Shown here: positions 27,003-34,901 of the stretch, one piece after another
Numbering within the stretch: the first letter of the stretch is position 1
Layout: the number at the start of each line of letters is the position of its first letter
NCBI RefSeq assembly: GCF_016765655.2
Contig: NZ_CP086106.1
Coordinates: 5,354,501-5,418,500 of the forward strand
DNA: 64,000 nucleotides
Direction of reading: 5' to 3'
Source of the DNA: Skermanella mucosa
GTDB lineage: Bacteria; Pseudomonadota; Alphaproteobacteria; Azospirillales; Azospirillaceae
Notes under the pieces: generated by a model
Seen by the model: only the letters and a program-made list of their open reading frames with translations
Told to the model about the DNA's origin: nothing
Databases searched by the model: none
Made by a program: the position numbers and the translations under genes

Positions 27003-27647
27003 ATGGATCGGGTTGTTGCGGGCGTATCCCTGCCCAACCCAGAAACGGACCCTCCGGCGATGCCCCAGCCTGCGACCACCCCCGACCTCAGCCTGGATGC
27101 CGCCCAGCGGGAAACCGAGGAGTTCCTGACGGTCCAGATGCCGTCCATCCTGTCCTCGGTGGAATACGACATGCCCCGGTTCAGCGAGGAGGCCCGGCCG
27201 CAGACGCTGGCCCACGTGACCCGCGCCAAGGTGGAGACCCGGCACGTGACCGGCACCTCCGACGCTGCCTACCTGATCCACGCCTTCGGCGAGGATCTGC
27301 TGATGAAGATGCAGCTGAACGTGCGCCGCTTCGTCGTGGTCTACTCCATCCCGGTGATCAAGCCGATCGGGTCCACCACGGTCGCCCCTCATTTCGAGCG
27401 CTGGGCGACCGGGGCCGGCCATGCCGGCTGGATGATCGGCTGGCGCGACGCGGCGTCGCCGACCGAGCCGGACCAGACCTGGGTCGAGACCTACTGCTAC
27501 GCCAACCTGGAACCCGACTTCCTGGTCAACGACCTGCACAAGCTGTACTGGCGCACCGACACGCTCCAGATGACCCGCTACTTCATGCTGGAGGCGATCC
27601 GCGCCAACGTGCCGCTTTCCCCGCTGCGCGCCGGATACCGGATCTGA
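27003..27647 (+). CDS. Conserved-looking protein of unknown function
   Basis: This protein is 214 residues from the ATG at 27003 (preceded by AAAAGG); an ATG at 27060 is also possible. I do not recognise a family. The body is a mixed alpha/beta soluble domain: TPDLSLDAAQRETEEFLTVQ, a helix with EYDMPRFSEEARPQTLAHVT, strands KMQLNVRRFVVVYSIPV, then GWMIGWRDAAS, WVETYCYANLEPDFLVND and an aromatic C-terminal helix (KLYWRTDTLQMTRYFMLEAI). There is no signal peptide, membrane segment or obvious catalytic motif. Codon use matches neighbours. It is divergent from thrC, convergent with pxpC, and stands alone. Confidence 0.75.
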   Translation: MDRVVAGVSLPNPETDPPAMPQPATTPDLSLDAAQRETEEFLTVQMPSILSSVEYDMPRFSEEARPQTLAHVTRAKVETRHVTGTSDAAYLIHAFGEDLLMKMQLNVRRFVVVYSIPVIKPIGSTTVAPHFERWATGAGHAGWMIGWRDAASPTEPDQTWVETYCYANLEPDFLVNDLHKLYWRTDTLQMTRYFMLEAIRANVPLSPLRAGYRI

Positions 27648-27656
27648 GGGTCCCTT

Positions 27657-27724
27657 GCCACGGATGACGGCGATGGACAAAGATATCATCCGGATCATCC
27701 CTGCCCGTCGCCGTCGTCCGTGGC
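27657..27724. terminator. Long imperfect hairpin between convergent genes
   Basis: Arms at 27657-27676 and 27705-27724 (GCCACGGATGACGGCGATGG and its near complement) pair over 20 bp with two mismatches around a 28-nt loop. It is placed exactly between the ends of the unknown gene and pxpC, so it probably ends both transcripts. It contains the same CACGGAT module as the repeat at 13536. Confidence 0.6.
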
Positions 27725-27751
27725 CGATCATCTCTCTTGCAGCCCGGCAAC

Positions 27752-28774
27752 TCAGGCAAGGCCATCCACCACGCCGCCCACGAGGTTGATGCCGAGCAGG
27801 CGCTCGCTGTCCAGCTCCCTCCCCGCGCCCGCCGGAGCCAGCCATTCTCCCATCCGGCCGAGCATCGCCTCCCAGTTCCGGCGGACCGCCACCGCCTCGG
27901 CCGGATCGACGGCCTGGAACCGGACGGTATTCCCCGGCCGCGCCTGGGCCAGGGACGGCAGGTCGGGCGTTATGACGGTCGCGATCTTGGGATAGCCTCC
28001 CGTCGGCTGACGGTCGGCCAGCAGCACGATGGGCTGGCGGGTGCCGGGAACCTGGATGCTGCCGGCCGCGATCCCGTCGGAGATGATGTTGAATCCGCCG
28101 GCATGCTCGATCTCCGGCCCGTTCAGCCGATAGCCCATGCGGTCGGCATCGGCCGTCACGGCATAGGCACCGGTCAGGAAGGTCTCGATCCCGGCGGCCG
28201 TGAAATGATCGTCCTGCGGTCCCAGCACCACCCGAAGGATCTCGCGCCGGGGCGGCAGTGCCTGCGGGTCGAGGGTCATCGGCGGCCCGGCGGGCGCTGC
28301 GCCGGCAGCCAGCGGCAAGCGGTCCCCCGGCCGCAGCACCCCGCCGTCCAGCCCGCCCAGGCCGGAGCGGACATGGGTGGACAGGCTGCCGAGCCGAGGC
28401 GGCAGGGCGAAGCCGCCGCCGGCCGCCAGATATCCGCGCAGGGCGTCCGGGGCGGCGCCGATCCTCAGGCGCCGCCCCGGCTCCAGGTCGAAGCCCGTCC
28501 AGGGCGGCACCGGCTCGCCGTCCACGGTGACCTGGAAATCCCCGCCCGCGACGGCCAGGCGCAGCGTGGCCCCCTCTGCCTCGTACTCCCCGCCCGCCAG
28601 GGTGAACTCGACCGCGGCGGTCCCGGGCGGGTTGCCGGCCAGAAGGTTGGCGGCGCGCAGCGAAGGAGGGTCCAGGGCTCCCGCCGCGGCGATGCCGAAG
28701 CGCTGCCAGCCGACCCGGCCCAGGTCCTGGATCGTGACCTGGGGGCCGGGCTGGACGACTATCAGGTCGGCCAT
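27752..28774 (-). CDS. pxpC: 5-oxoprolinase subunit PxpC (biotin-dependent carboxyltransferase fold)
   Basis: This 340-residue protein has the KipA/PxpC signature: VVQPGPQVTIQDLGRVGWQR at the N-terminus, GALDPPSLRAANLLAGNPPG, then GPQDDHF, DRMGYRLNG and the strongly conserved SDGIAAGSIQVPGTRQPIVL. With PxpA and PxpB it forms ATP-dependent 5-oxoprolinase. The start at 28774 follows a strong GGAGGGGAGG tract. It is 4 nt downstream of pxpB. No pxpA is in the window, so the true substrate of this pair may differ. Confidence 0.9.
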   Translation of the reverse strand: MADLIVVQPGPQVTIQDLGRVGWQRFGIAAAGALDPPSLRAANLLAGNPPGTAAVEFTLAGGEYEAEGATLRLAVAGGDFQVTVDGEPVPPWTGFDLEPGRRLRIGAAPDALRGYLAAGGGFALPPRLGSLSTHVRSGLGGLDGGVLRPGDRLPLAAGAAPAGPPMTLDPQALPPRREILRVVLGPQDDHFTAAGIETFLTGAYAVTADADRMGYRLNGPEIEHAGGFNIISDGIAAGSIQVPGTRQPIVLLADRQPTGGYPKIATVITPDLPSLAQARPGNTVRFQAVDPAEAVAVRRNWEAMLGRMGEWLAPAGAGRELDSERLLGINLVGGVVDGLA

Positions 28775-28778
28775 CGCC

Positions 28779-29543
28779 TCAATCCTCCCCTCCTCCGGCG
28801 GGTCCGTCCGGCTCCGGCAGGTAGCCGCCGGATTCCGCCAGGGCATCCAGCCGTTCGAACTCCTCCGCGTCGATCCGGACGAAACGGATCCGGTCGCCGG
28901 GCCGGAACAGGAACGGGTCGGGCCGCCGCAGGTCGAATCCCCGGACCGGCGTCCGCCCCAGCAGGTGCCATCCCGACGGGATCGGGGTGGAACAGACCGC
29001 CGCCTGCATGCCGCCGATGGAGATGGTCCCGGCCGGCACCCTCATCCGGGGATCGTGCCGGCGCGGCGTGTGCAGCGCTTCCGGCAGCCCGCCCAGATAG
29101 GCGAAACCGGGCGCGAACCCGATCATGTAGACCCGGTAGTCGCCGGAGAGGTGAATCCGCACGACCTCCTCCGCCGAGATGCCGTGGTGGCGGGCGACAT
29201 CCTCCAAATCGATGCCGTGCTTGCCGCCATAGGCGACCGGGACGGTCCAGCGCCGCGCCGCGGCCTTCCCGCCATCGGGGGCGGGTCCAAGGGCCGCCAG
29301 CGCCTCAGCCAGCTCGGCATGGGTCAGCACGGCCGGATCGAACTGCACCAGGAGCGAGCGGTATGTCGGCACCGTCTCGACCACGCCGGGCAGCGCCGCG
29401 TCCGCCAGGGCCGCGTCGAGCGCCAGGACCCGCCCGTTGATGTCGGCGTCGATCGCGGCGCCGAACTCGACGATCAGCGCCGCGTCGCCCGCCGGCAGGA
29501 AGCGCGGCTGATCACCAGCCGCTCCGGATTCGATTCCGGCCAT
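28779..29543 (-). CDS. pxpB: 5-oxoprolinase subunit PxpB (KipI-like)
   Basis: This 254-residue protein starts PRFLPAGDAALIVEFGAAID, then VPTYRSLLVQFDP, VAYGGKHGIDLEDVARHHGI and MIGFAPGFAYLGGLPEALHT with SIGGMQAAVCSTPIPSGWHL. These are diagnostic of the KipI/PxpB family (cyclophilin-like fold). It lies 3 nt after dctM and 4 nt before pxpC, so both Pxp subunits are translated from the TRAP transporter message. The C-terminus (PEPDGPAGGGED) is acidic and flexible. Confidence 0.9.
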   Translation of the reverse strand: MAGIESGAAGDQPRFLPAGDAALIVEFGAAIDADINGRVLALDAALADAALPGVVETVPTYRSLLVQFDPAVLTHAELAEALAALGPAPDGGKAAARRWTVPVAYGGKHGIDLEDVARHHGISAEEVVRIHLSGDYRVYMIGFAPGFAYLGGLPEALHTPRRHDPRMRVPAGTISIGGMQAAVCSTPIPSGWHLLGRTPVRGFDLRRPDPFLFRPGDRIRFVRIDAEEFERLDALAESGGYLPEPDGPAGGGED

Positions 29544-29546
29544 GGC

Positions 29547-30872
29547 TCAGCGGCCGATCATCTGGGCCGGCAGCCAGGTCACGATGCCGGGAAAGACGGT
29601 GACCAGCACGATCGCCGTCACCAGGATCAGGAAGAAGGGGAAGGCCGCCCGGGCGACATAAAGGATGTCCCGCCCCGTCAGCCCCTGCAGGACGAACAGG
29701 TTGAATCCCACCGGCGGGGTGATCTGGGCCATCTCGACCACCAGCACGATATAGATCCCGAACCACAGCGGATCGATCCCGGCGGCCTGGACCATCGGCA
29801 TGACCACCGACGTGGTCAGCACCACCATGGAGATCCCGTCGAGGAAGCAGCCCAGCAGCACGAAGAACGCCGTCAGCGCCGCCAGCAGCGCCAGGGGCGA
29901 CAGGCCCAGGTCGTTGATGAACTGGGCCAGCACGCGCGGGATTCCGGTGAAGCCCATGGCCACCGTCAGGAAGGCGGCCCCGGCCAGGATGAAGGCGATC
30001 ATGCTGGAGGTGACCATGGCGCCCATCAGGCTTTCCCGGAAGCTGCTCCAGGTCAGCGTCCCCGACGCCGCGGACAGCACCAGGGCCCCGGCGACGCCCA
30101 GCGCCGCCGCCTCGGTCGCGGTGGCGATCCCGGAATAGATCGAGCCGATCACGGCGGCGATCAGCACCACCACCGGGATCAGCCGGCGCGAGGCCTGCAG
30201 CCGCTCGCCCAGGGTCGTCGCCGGCCCGCCGGGCGGCGTGCGGTCCGGATTCATCAGCGACCAGACGGCGACATAGCCCATGAACAGGGCGATCAGCAGG
30301 ATGCCGGGCAGCACCCCGGCGATGAACAGCCGGCCGATCGACACGTCGGCCGCGACGCCGTAGACGATCATGATGATCGACGGCGGGATCAGCAGTCCCA
30401 GCGTCCCGGAGCCAGCCAGCGTGCCGATGCTCATCCGCTCGTCATAGCCGCGCCGCTTCAGTTCCGGCAGGGACATCCGGCCGATCGTTGCGCAGGTCGC
30501 GGCGGAGGAGCCGGACACCGCGGCGAAGATCCCGCAGCCGACGATGTTCACATGCATCAGCCGGCCGGGCAGCCGCGCCATCCACGGGGCCAGCCCCTGG
30601 AACATGTCCTCCGACAGGCGGGTGCGGAACAGGATCTCGCCCATCCAGATGAACAGCGGCAGGGCCGTCAGCGTCCAACTGGCACTGGCCCCCCAGACGG
30701 TGGTCGCCATGACCAGCCCCGACGGGGCGGAGGTGAAGAACACCATGGCGATCAGCCCGACCGCCAGCAGCGACAGCGCCACCCAGATGCCGCTGGCGAG
30801 CAGGAGCAGCAGCAGGATGATCAGGACGGCGGAGAGGATCAGGGGGTCCAAGGGCGAGGCCTTTTCCTGCAA
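29547..30872 (-). CDS. dctM: TRAP transporter large permease (DctM family)
   Basis: This 441-residue membrane protein of the DctM/SiaM type has about 12 hydrophobic segments, with landmarks AAVSGSSAATCATIGRMSLP, GSGTLGLLIPPSIIMIVYGV and VVEMAQITPPVGFNLFVLQG. It carries out sodium-coupled uptake with DctQ and DctP. The frame opens with TTG directly adjoining the dctQ stop; a second TTG eight codons later (LDPLILSAVLI) with AAAAGG upstream is an alternative. Substrate is unknown; linkage to pxpBC hints at 5-oxoproline or a related cyclic amide. Confidence 0.93.
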   Translation of the reverse strand: MQEKASPLDPLILSAVLIILLLLLLASGIWVALSLLAVGLIAMVFFTSAPSGLVMATTVWGASASWTLTALPLFIWMGEILFRTRLSEDMFQGLAPWMARLPGRLMHVNIVGCGIFAAVSGSSAATCATIGRMSLPELKRRGYDERMSIGTLAGSGTLGLLIPPSIIMIVYGVAADVSIGRLFIAGVLPGILLIALFMGYVAVWSLMNPDRTPPGGPATTLGERLQASRRLIPVVVLIAAVIGSIYSGIATATEAAALGVAGALVLSAASGTLTWSSFRESLMGAMVTSSMIAFILAGAAFLTVAMGFTGIPRVLAQFINDLGLSPLALLAALTAFFVLLGCFLDGISMVVLTTSVVMPMVQAAGIDPLWFGIYIVLVVEMAQITPPVGFNLFVLQGLTGRDILYVARAAFPFFLILVTAIVLVTVFPGIVTWLPAQMIGR

Positions 30873-31418
30873 TCAGAGCTTCGCATCGGGGCCGGCCGCC
30901 AGCTTCTCGGACTCGAGCAGGTCGCCCTCGGCTCCCTCGTAGCTGGCGGGCTGTCCTTTCGCCACCGCGACGAGGTCGTCGACCAGAGCCACGCAGATCA
31001 GCCCCAGGCCCAGGGTCATGGTGCTCTGGGGGATCCACAGCGGGATCGGCAGCAGCCCCGGCGAGACGTCGCCGAAGGTGAAGAACTCCCAGGTCATGGC
31101 GCCGCTGTACCAGGCGAAGTAGCCGGTCAGCAGGCTTCCCGCCCCCAGGCTCCACAGCTCCGCCCAGCGGCGGGGGCCGCCGGACAAGCGCTGGAGGATC
31201 AGGCTCACCCGGATGTGCCCGCCGGCCCGGAGCGCGTAGGCCAGGCCCAGGAACGACGAGGCCGCCATGGCGAAGCCGGCCAAGTCGTCGGCGGACGGGA
31301 TCAGCACCCCGACCATCCTCCCTCCGACCTGGAGCAGGATCAGGACGGCGATCGCGACCAGGAAGAAGGCCGCGAGCCAGCCGCACAGCCGGTAAAGCCC
31401 GTCGAGGACCCTGCGCAT
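30873..31418 (-). CDS. dctQ: TRAP transporter small permease (DctQ family)
   Basis: This 181-residue protein has four transmembrane helices: LCGWLAAFFLVAIAVLILLQ, ADDLAGFAMAASSFLGLAYA, LWSLGAGSLLTGYFAWYSGA and a last one near STMTLGLGLICVALVDDLVA. The Q-V-G-G-R-M after helix 1 and the LRAGGHIRVSLIL loop are typical of DctQ. It links DctM and DctP in the complex and starts 6 nt after dctP ends. Confidence 0.92.
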   Translation of the reverse strand: MRRVLDGLYRLCGWLAAFFLVAIAVLILLQVGGRMVGVLIPSADDLAGFAMAASSFLGLAYALRAGGHIRVSLILQRLSGGPRRWAELWSLGAGSLLTGYFAWYSGAMTWEFFTFGDVSPGLLPIPLWIPQSTMTLGLGLICVALVDDLVAVAKGQPASYEGAEGDLLESEKLAAGPDAKL

Positions 31419-31424
31419 CGGCCG

Positions 31425-32417
31425 TTACTTCAGCGCGTCGGCGATCTTCTGCCCGTCCGCTCCGGCCTTCTTGACCCACTCGTCGATCATGGTGCGGCCG
31501 ACCGCGCGGATGTCGCCCATCAGGGCATCCGGCGGCGTGACGATGGTCAGCCCGTTCTGACCCATGGTCTTCTTGGTCTCCTCGGCGATCCGCTCGCTCT
31601 CGGCCCAGCCGCGCGCTTCCGCCTTGGCGGCGATCTCCAGCACGCTGGTCCGCACCTCTTCCGGAAGGCGGCGCCAGGCGCGCTCCCCGATCATCACGGC
31701 GTTGCGCGGGTGCATGGCCGAGGTGTCGTAGTAGAACTTGGAGAACTCCCAGGCCTTGGTATCCACGCCGGTGGCGCCCGACGTGATCATCGCGTCGACC
31801 ACGCCGGTCGCGAAGGCCTGCGGCACCTCGGCCTGCTGGACGGTGGTCGGCGCGGCGCCCAGCAATTCGGCGAGCCGCGCGGTGGCGGCGTTGTAGGCCC
31901 GGAACTTGATGCCGCGGAAATCGCCGACCTGGGTGATCTCGCGCTTGGTGTAGATGCCCTGCCCCGGCCAGGCGACCGAGTAGAGCAGCCGGATGCCCTG
32001 GTCGGCCAGGCGCTTCTCCAGCAGCGGCTTCTGCGCCTCGTACAGCTTGCGCGCCGCCGGATAGCCCGCCGCAAGGAAGGGGATGGCGTCGGCCTCGAAC
32101 ACCGGGTCCTCGTTGCCGTAGGCGGACAGCAGGATCTCGCCCGCCGGCACTTGGCCCGTCTGGACCGCCCGCTTGATCTCCGGCATCTTGAACAGGGACG
32201 CGTTGCTGTGCAGCGTGATGTCGAGCTGCCCGCCGGTGGCGCGCCGGACCTCGTCGGCGAACCAGCGCAGGGTCTGCGTGTGGAAATTGCTGTCGGGATA
32301 GGCGGTGGGCAGGTCCCACTTGGTCTGGGCCCAGGCAACCGCGGGCATCGCCGCGGATACCATGAAGCTCGCCGCCAAGCTCGCTGCAGCCACGGCAGCG
32401 GTCACCATACGTCGCAT
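31425..32417 (-). CDS. dctP: TRAP transporter solute-binding protein (DctP family)
   Basis: This protein has 330 residues. The signal peptide MRRMVTAAVAAASLAASFMV ends near AVAWAQ. The mature protein shows WDLPTAYPDSNFHTQTLRWF, a characteristic Arg ligand region (FRGIKFRAYNAATARLAELL), and PQAFATGVVDAMITSG. It captures a carboxylate-type ligand in the periplasm. The ATG at 32417 has AGGGG 8 nt upstream; an earlier frame extension to 32474 lacks this and would bury the signal. It heads the five-gene dctP-Q-M-pxpB-pxpC operon. Confidence 0.94.
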   Translation of the reverse strand: MRRMVTAAVAAASLAASFMVSAAMPAVAWAQTKWDLPTAYPDSNFHTQTLRWFADEVRRATGGQLDITLHSNASLFKMPEIKRAVQTGQVPAGEILLSAYGNEDPVFEADAIPFLAAGYPAARKLYEAQKPLLEKRLADQGIRLLYSVAWPGQGIYTKREITQVGDFRGIKFRAYNAATARLAELLGAAPTTVQQAEVPQAFATGVVDAMITSGATGVDTKAWEFSKFYYDTSAMHPRNAVMIGERAWRRLPEEVRTSVLEIAAKAEARGWAESERIAEETKKTMGQNGLTIVTPPDALMGDIRAVGRTMIDEWVKKAGADGQKIADALK

Positions 32418-32786
32418 CGGCACATCCCCTGTTGTAACCGTGAAGCCCCGGGCATCCGGCCCCGAGCCCGCCATTTTGTCGCTCCAGGCGGTATGGATCG
32501 ATGCTCGCCTGTCGGGGAGGGACGGTCAAGCGTCCAGACAGGGCTGCCGGTACGAACGGCAGTAGCGGGAATTGCCCGAAATGAATCGCATATACCGGGT
32601 TTTGCCAAGCACGCCTCCGCATGGTAGTTCCTCCGCGCGGCCCGTGGACGGCTTTCGAGGTGCCGGAGCAAAAATCCGGATGCCAGACGCGACAAACCAC
32701 ACCGTATATCGTTGAGACTAATTGCAGCACCCAAGATATAGGGATACCCATAAGCCTTGGGTCGGTCGCCCCTGTGGAGGCAAGAT
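32418..32786. promoter_or_regulatory. 369-nt divergent intergenic region with candidate promoter
   Basis: This gap separates dctP (minus) from the receiver gene (plus). No convincing gene is present; open frames here have non-biological composition. A plus-strand promoter is plausible: TTGAGA at 32712-32717 and GATATA at 32735-32740 with 17-nt spacing. A minus-strand TTGGCA followed after 17 nt by TTCATT lies near 32580-32610. A small stem (CTGCCG/CGGCAG) sits near 32546-32565. The right end is AT-rich compared with the rest of the window. Confidence 0.35.
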
Positions 32787-33161
32787 ATGGACCATAAAAC
32801 CCGCCTGATCGTTGCGGAAAATGATCCCCTGATCGCCTGGGCCGTGCGATTCGGACTGATGGACCTCGGTTACGAAGTCTGCGCCTGGGCTGATACCGCC
32901 CCGGACGCCGTACGGCTGGCCGAGCTGCACCGCCCGGACGTGGCCGTCGTGGACGGCGGCCTCTCCGACCGGAACGAGGGCATCGACGCCGCGCGAGAAA
33001 TCTCGGGCCGGCTCGGGATTCCCGTGGTGATCTGCCGCGGCAACGCGATCGACGAGGTGATCGGGACCGGTCACGACGCGTCGGCCCCGGCAGGCTGGGT
33101 CGCCAAGCCTTACCGGATCAGCGACCTGGACCGTCTCATCGCGGCGGCAGCCCGGCATTAA
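32787..33161 (+). CDS. Single-domain response-regulator receiver protein
   Basis: This 124-residue protein is only a CheY-like receiver: LIVAENDPLIAWAVRFGLMD at the N-terminus, the phospho-acceptor Asp in DVAVVDGGLSDRNEG, and the conserved Lys in WVAKPYRISDLDRLI. Two switch positions are atypical: the second acidic-pocket residue is Asn (A-E-N-D), and the Thr/Ser after strand 4 is Arg (VVICRGN). The start at 32787 has GGAGG 6 nt upstream. No kinase adjoins it; its stop overlaps the mobA stop by 4 nt in convergent orientation. Partner unknown. Confidence 0.88.
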   Translation: MDHKTRLIVAENDPLIAWAVRFGLMDLGYEVCAWADTAPDAVRLAELHRPDVAVVDGGLSDRNEGIDAAREISGRLGIPVVICRGNAIDEVIGTGHDASAPAGWVAKPYRISDLDRLIAAAARH

Positions 33162-33793
33162 TCGACCAGCCCGTCCCCCACCAGCCGCTCCGCTTCCGCA
33201 AGGTCGTCGGGGCGGTTCGTGTTGAAGAAGGGATCGACCGGATCGGCGTCGAAATCGGCGACGGCCAGCCGGTACCGCGCCGTCCAGACATCGACCTTTC
33301 GAACCTGCTCCTCCACCATCGCCCGGCGCAGGTCGTGGCGCAGATGGACCGGCCACAGGCCGAACACCGGATGCTCGCGGCCGCCGGAGCGGGCGCAGGC
33401 CATGTCGGCGCTCTCGCGCTCCACGGCGGCCAGCAGCCGCTCCACCAGGTCGGGCGGCTGGAAAGGCGCGTCGGTCGCGAAGCTCGCCACCCAGCGGGCG
33501 CCGGGGGCGTTTTCCGCCGCCCAGTCCAAACCGCTCAGCACGCCGGCCAACGGCCCGGCATAGTCCGGCACCACGTCGGGCACGACGTCCAGCCCCGTCA
33601 TGGCGAATCGCGCCGGGTCGCCGTTGGCGTTCAGCACGAGCCTGCCGACCTGCGGCCGGACGCGGTCGATGATCCGGTCCAGGATCGGCCGGCCGGCCAG
33701 CGGCCGCAGCGTCTTGTCCCCGCCGCCCATGCGGCGCGACAGCCCGCCGGCCAGTAGCACGCCGACGACGCCCTCCGCCCTATTCCCCGTCAT
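33158..33793 (-). CDS. mobA: Molybdenum cofactor guanylyltransferase
   Basis: This 211-residue nucleotidyltransferase has the GTP-binding loop VLLAGGLSRRMGGGDKTL (residues 12-29), PDVVPDYAGPLAGVLSGLDW and FATDAPFQPPDLVERLL. It attaches GMP to molybdopterin to give the MGD cofactor used by enzymes such as formate dehydrogenase. Its start lies 14 nt inside the end of fdhD, so the two are translationally coupled, in keeping with a shared role in molybdo-enzyme maturation. Confidence 0.94.
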   Translation of the reverse strand: MTGNRAEGVVGVLLAGGLSRRMGGGDKTLRPLAGRPILDRIIDRVRPQVGRLVLNANGDPARFAMTGLDVVPDVVPDYAGPLAGVLSGLDWAAENAPGARWVASFATDAPFQPPDLVERLLAAVERESADMACARSGGREHPVFGLWPVHLRHDLRRAMVEEQVRKVDVWTARYRLAVADFDADPVDPFFNTNRPDDLAEAERLVGDGLVD

Positions 33794-34691
33794 CGCCGCG
33801 GCTCCCCTTCCTGCGATGGGTGGTGGGTTCGTCGTCTCCCTCCCCCGAAGCTTTCTCCCCCGGCTCCAGGTCGAACACGATCCGCTCCTCCCCGGCCAAA
33901 GCCACGAAGCGGCGCCCGCGGGCGCGTCCGATCAGCGTCAGGCCGGCCTCGCGCGCCAGTTCCACGCCCCAGGCGGTGAAGCCGCTGCGCGACACCAGGA
34001 TGGGAATGCCCATCTGGACCGTCTTGATCACCATCTCCGAGGTCAGGCGCCCGGTCGTGTAGAAGATCTTGTCCTCCGGCGTCAGGCCGTGCCGCCACAT
34101 GTAGCCGGCCACCTTGTCCACGGCGTTGTGGCGGCCGACATCCTCCATATAGACCAGCGGCCTGTCCTCCTGGCACAGGACGCAGCCGTGGATCGCGCCG
34201 GCCTCCAGGTAGAGGCTGGGCGCGGTGTTGATCTTGCGGGTCAGCGCCGCCAGCCAGGAAGTCTTGAGCCGCGCCTCCGAAGACAGGCGGATGTCGCCGA
34301 ACTTCTCCATCAGGTCGCCGAACACGGTGCCCTGGGCGCAGCCCGAGGTCAGCGTCTTCTTCTTCAGCTTCTGCTCGAAGTCGGTCGGGCGCTCGGTCCG
34401 AACCACGACGGTCTCGATCTCGTCGTCATAGACGATGTCGGTGACGCTGTCGTCGGTGCGCAGCATGTTCTGGTTCAGCAGGTATCCCAGCGCCAGATAT
34501 TCGGGATAGTCGCAGATCGTCATCATGGTGACGATCTCCTGACCGTTGAGGAACAGGGTCAGGGGCCGCTCGACGGTGACTGAGGTTTCGATCGGGGCGC
34601 CGGTCTGGTCGATGCCGGTGACCCGCTTCGTCAGGCGCGGGTCGGCAGGATCCGGGCGGACGACGAATTCTTCCTTGGGGGATTCTTCCAT
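33780..34691 (-). CDS. fdhD: Formate dehydrogenase accessory sulfurtransferase FdhD
   Basis: This protein is 303 residues from the ATG at 34691 (a TTG at 34727 is an alternative start). Family motifs are ERPLTLFLNGQEIVTMM, the sulfur-transferring Cys region TLTSGCAQGTVFG, CVLCQEDRPLVYMEDVGRHN and FYTTGRLTSEMVIKTVQMGI. It passes sulfur to the Mo cofactor of formate dehydrogenase. The C-terminal about 20 residues are charged and overlap the mobA start. Formate dehydrogenase structural genes are not in the window. Confidence 0.94.
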   Translation of the reverse strand: MEESPKEEFVVRPDPADPRLTKRVTGIDQTGAPIETSVTVERPLTLFLNGQEIVTMMTICDYPEYLALGYLLNQNMLRTDDSVTDIVYDDEIETVVVRTERPTDFEQKLKKKTLTSGCAQGTVFGDLMEKFGDIRLSSEARLKTSWLAALTRKINTAPSLYLEAGAIHGCVLCQEDRPLVYMEDVGRHNAVDKVAGYMWRHGLTPEDKIFYTTGRLTSEMVIKTVQMGIPILVSRSGFTAWGVELAREAGLTLIGRARGRRFVALAGEERIVFDLEPGEKASGEGDDEPTTHRRKGSRGDDGE

Positions 34692-34781
34692 GGGGCGAGC
34701 GTAATTCGACCGCCCCTGTTCAGGCAAGCACGGTCAGGCAAGCATGGCGCGCGACAGCGCACCCGAAGCCGGACCGGCCGA

Positions 34782-34901
34782 TCAGATCACGTCGAGCAGG
34801 AGATGGGTCGCCACGCCGATCAGCGAGGCCGCCACGACGCCGATCGCGGTGTACCGCTCGGCGACAGACCACCGTGCCCAGTCCTTGACGAAACTGTCCA
34901 T
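34782..34901 (-). CDS. Putative 39-residue single-span membrane protein
   Basis: A short minus-strand frame begins with ATG at 34901 and ends with TGA at 34784-34782. The protein opens MDSFVKDWARWSVAERY, an amphipathic, Trp-containing stretch, and then runs TAIGVVAASLIGVATHLLLD with a final VI, a typical transmembrane helix. A GGAG lies 8 nt upstream of the ATG, and third codon positions are mostly G/C as in neighbouring genes. It matches no family I know. It lies 90 nt upstream of fdhD on the same strand and could be a small membrane subunit or regulator; an opposite-strand frame at 34744-35040 is less gene-like. Confidence 0.5.
   Translation of the reverse strand: MDSFVKDWARWSVAERYTAIGVVAASLIGVATHLLLDVI

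Noticed and set aside
28377-32627. A 1416-codon open frame on the plus strand.
   Set aside because: It lies opposite pxpC, pxpB, dctM, dctQ and dctP, all with clear family motifs; its Arg/Gln/Asp/His-rich composition is that of an antisense frame in high-GC DNA.
32402-32734. A 110-codon minus-strand frame in the dctP upstream gap.
   Set aside because: It overlaps the dctP signal peptide in another frame, with no ribosome binding site and atypical composition.
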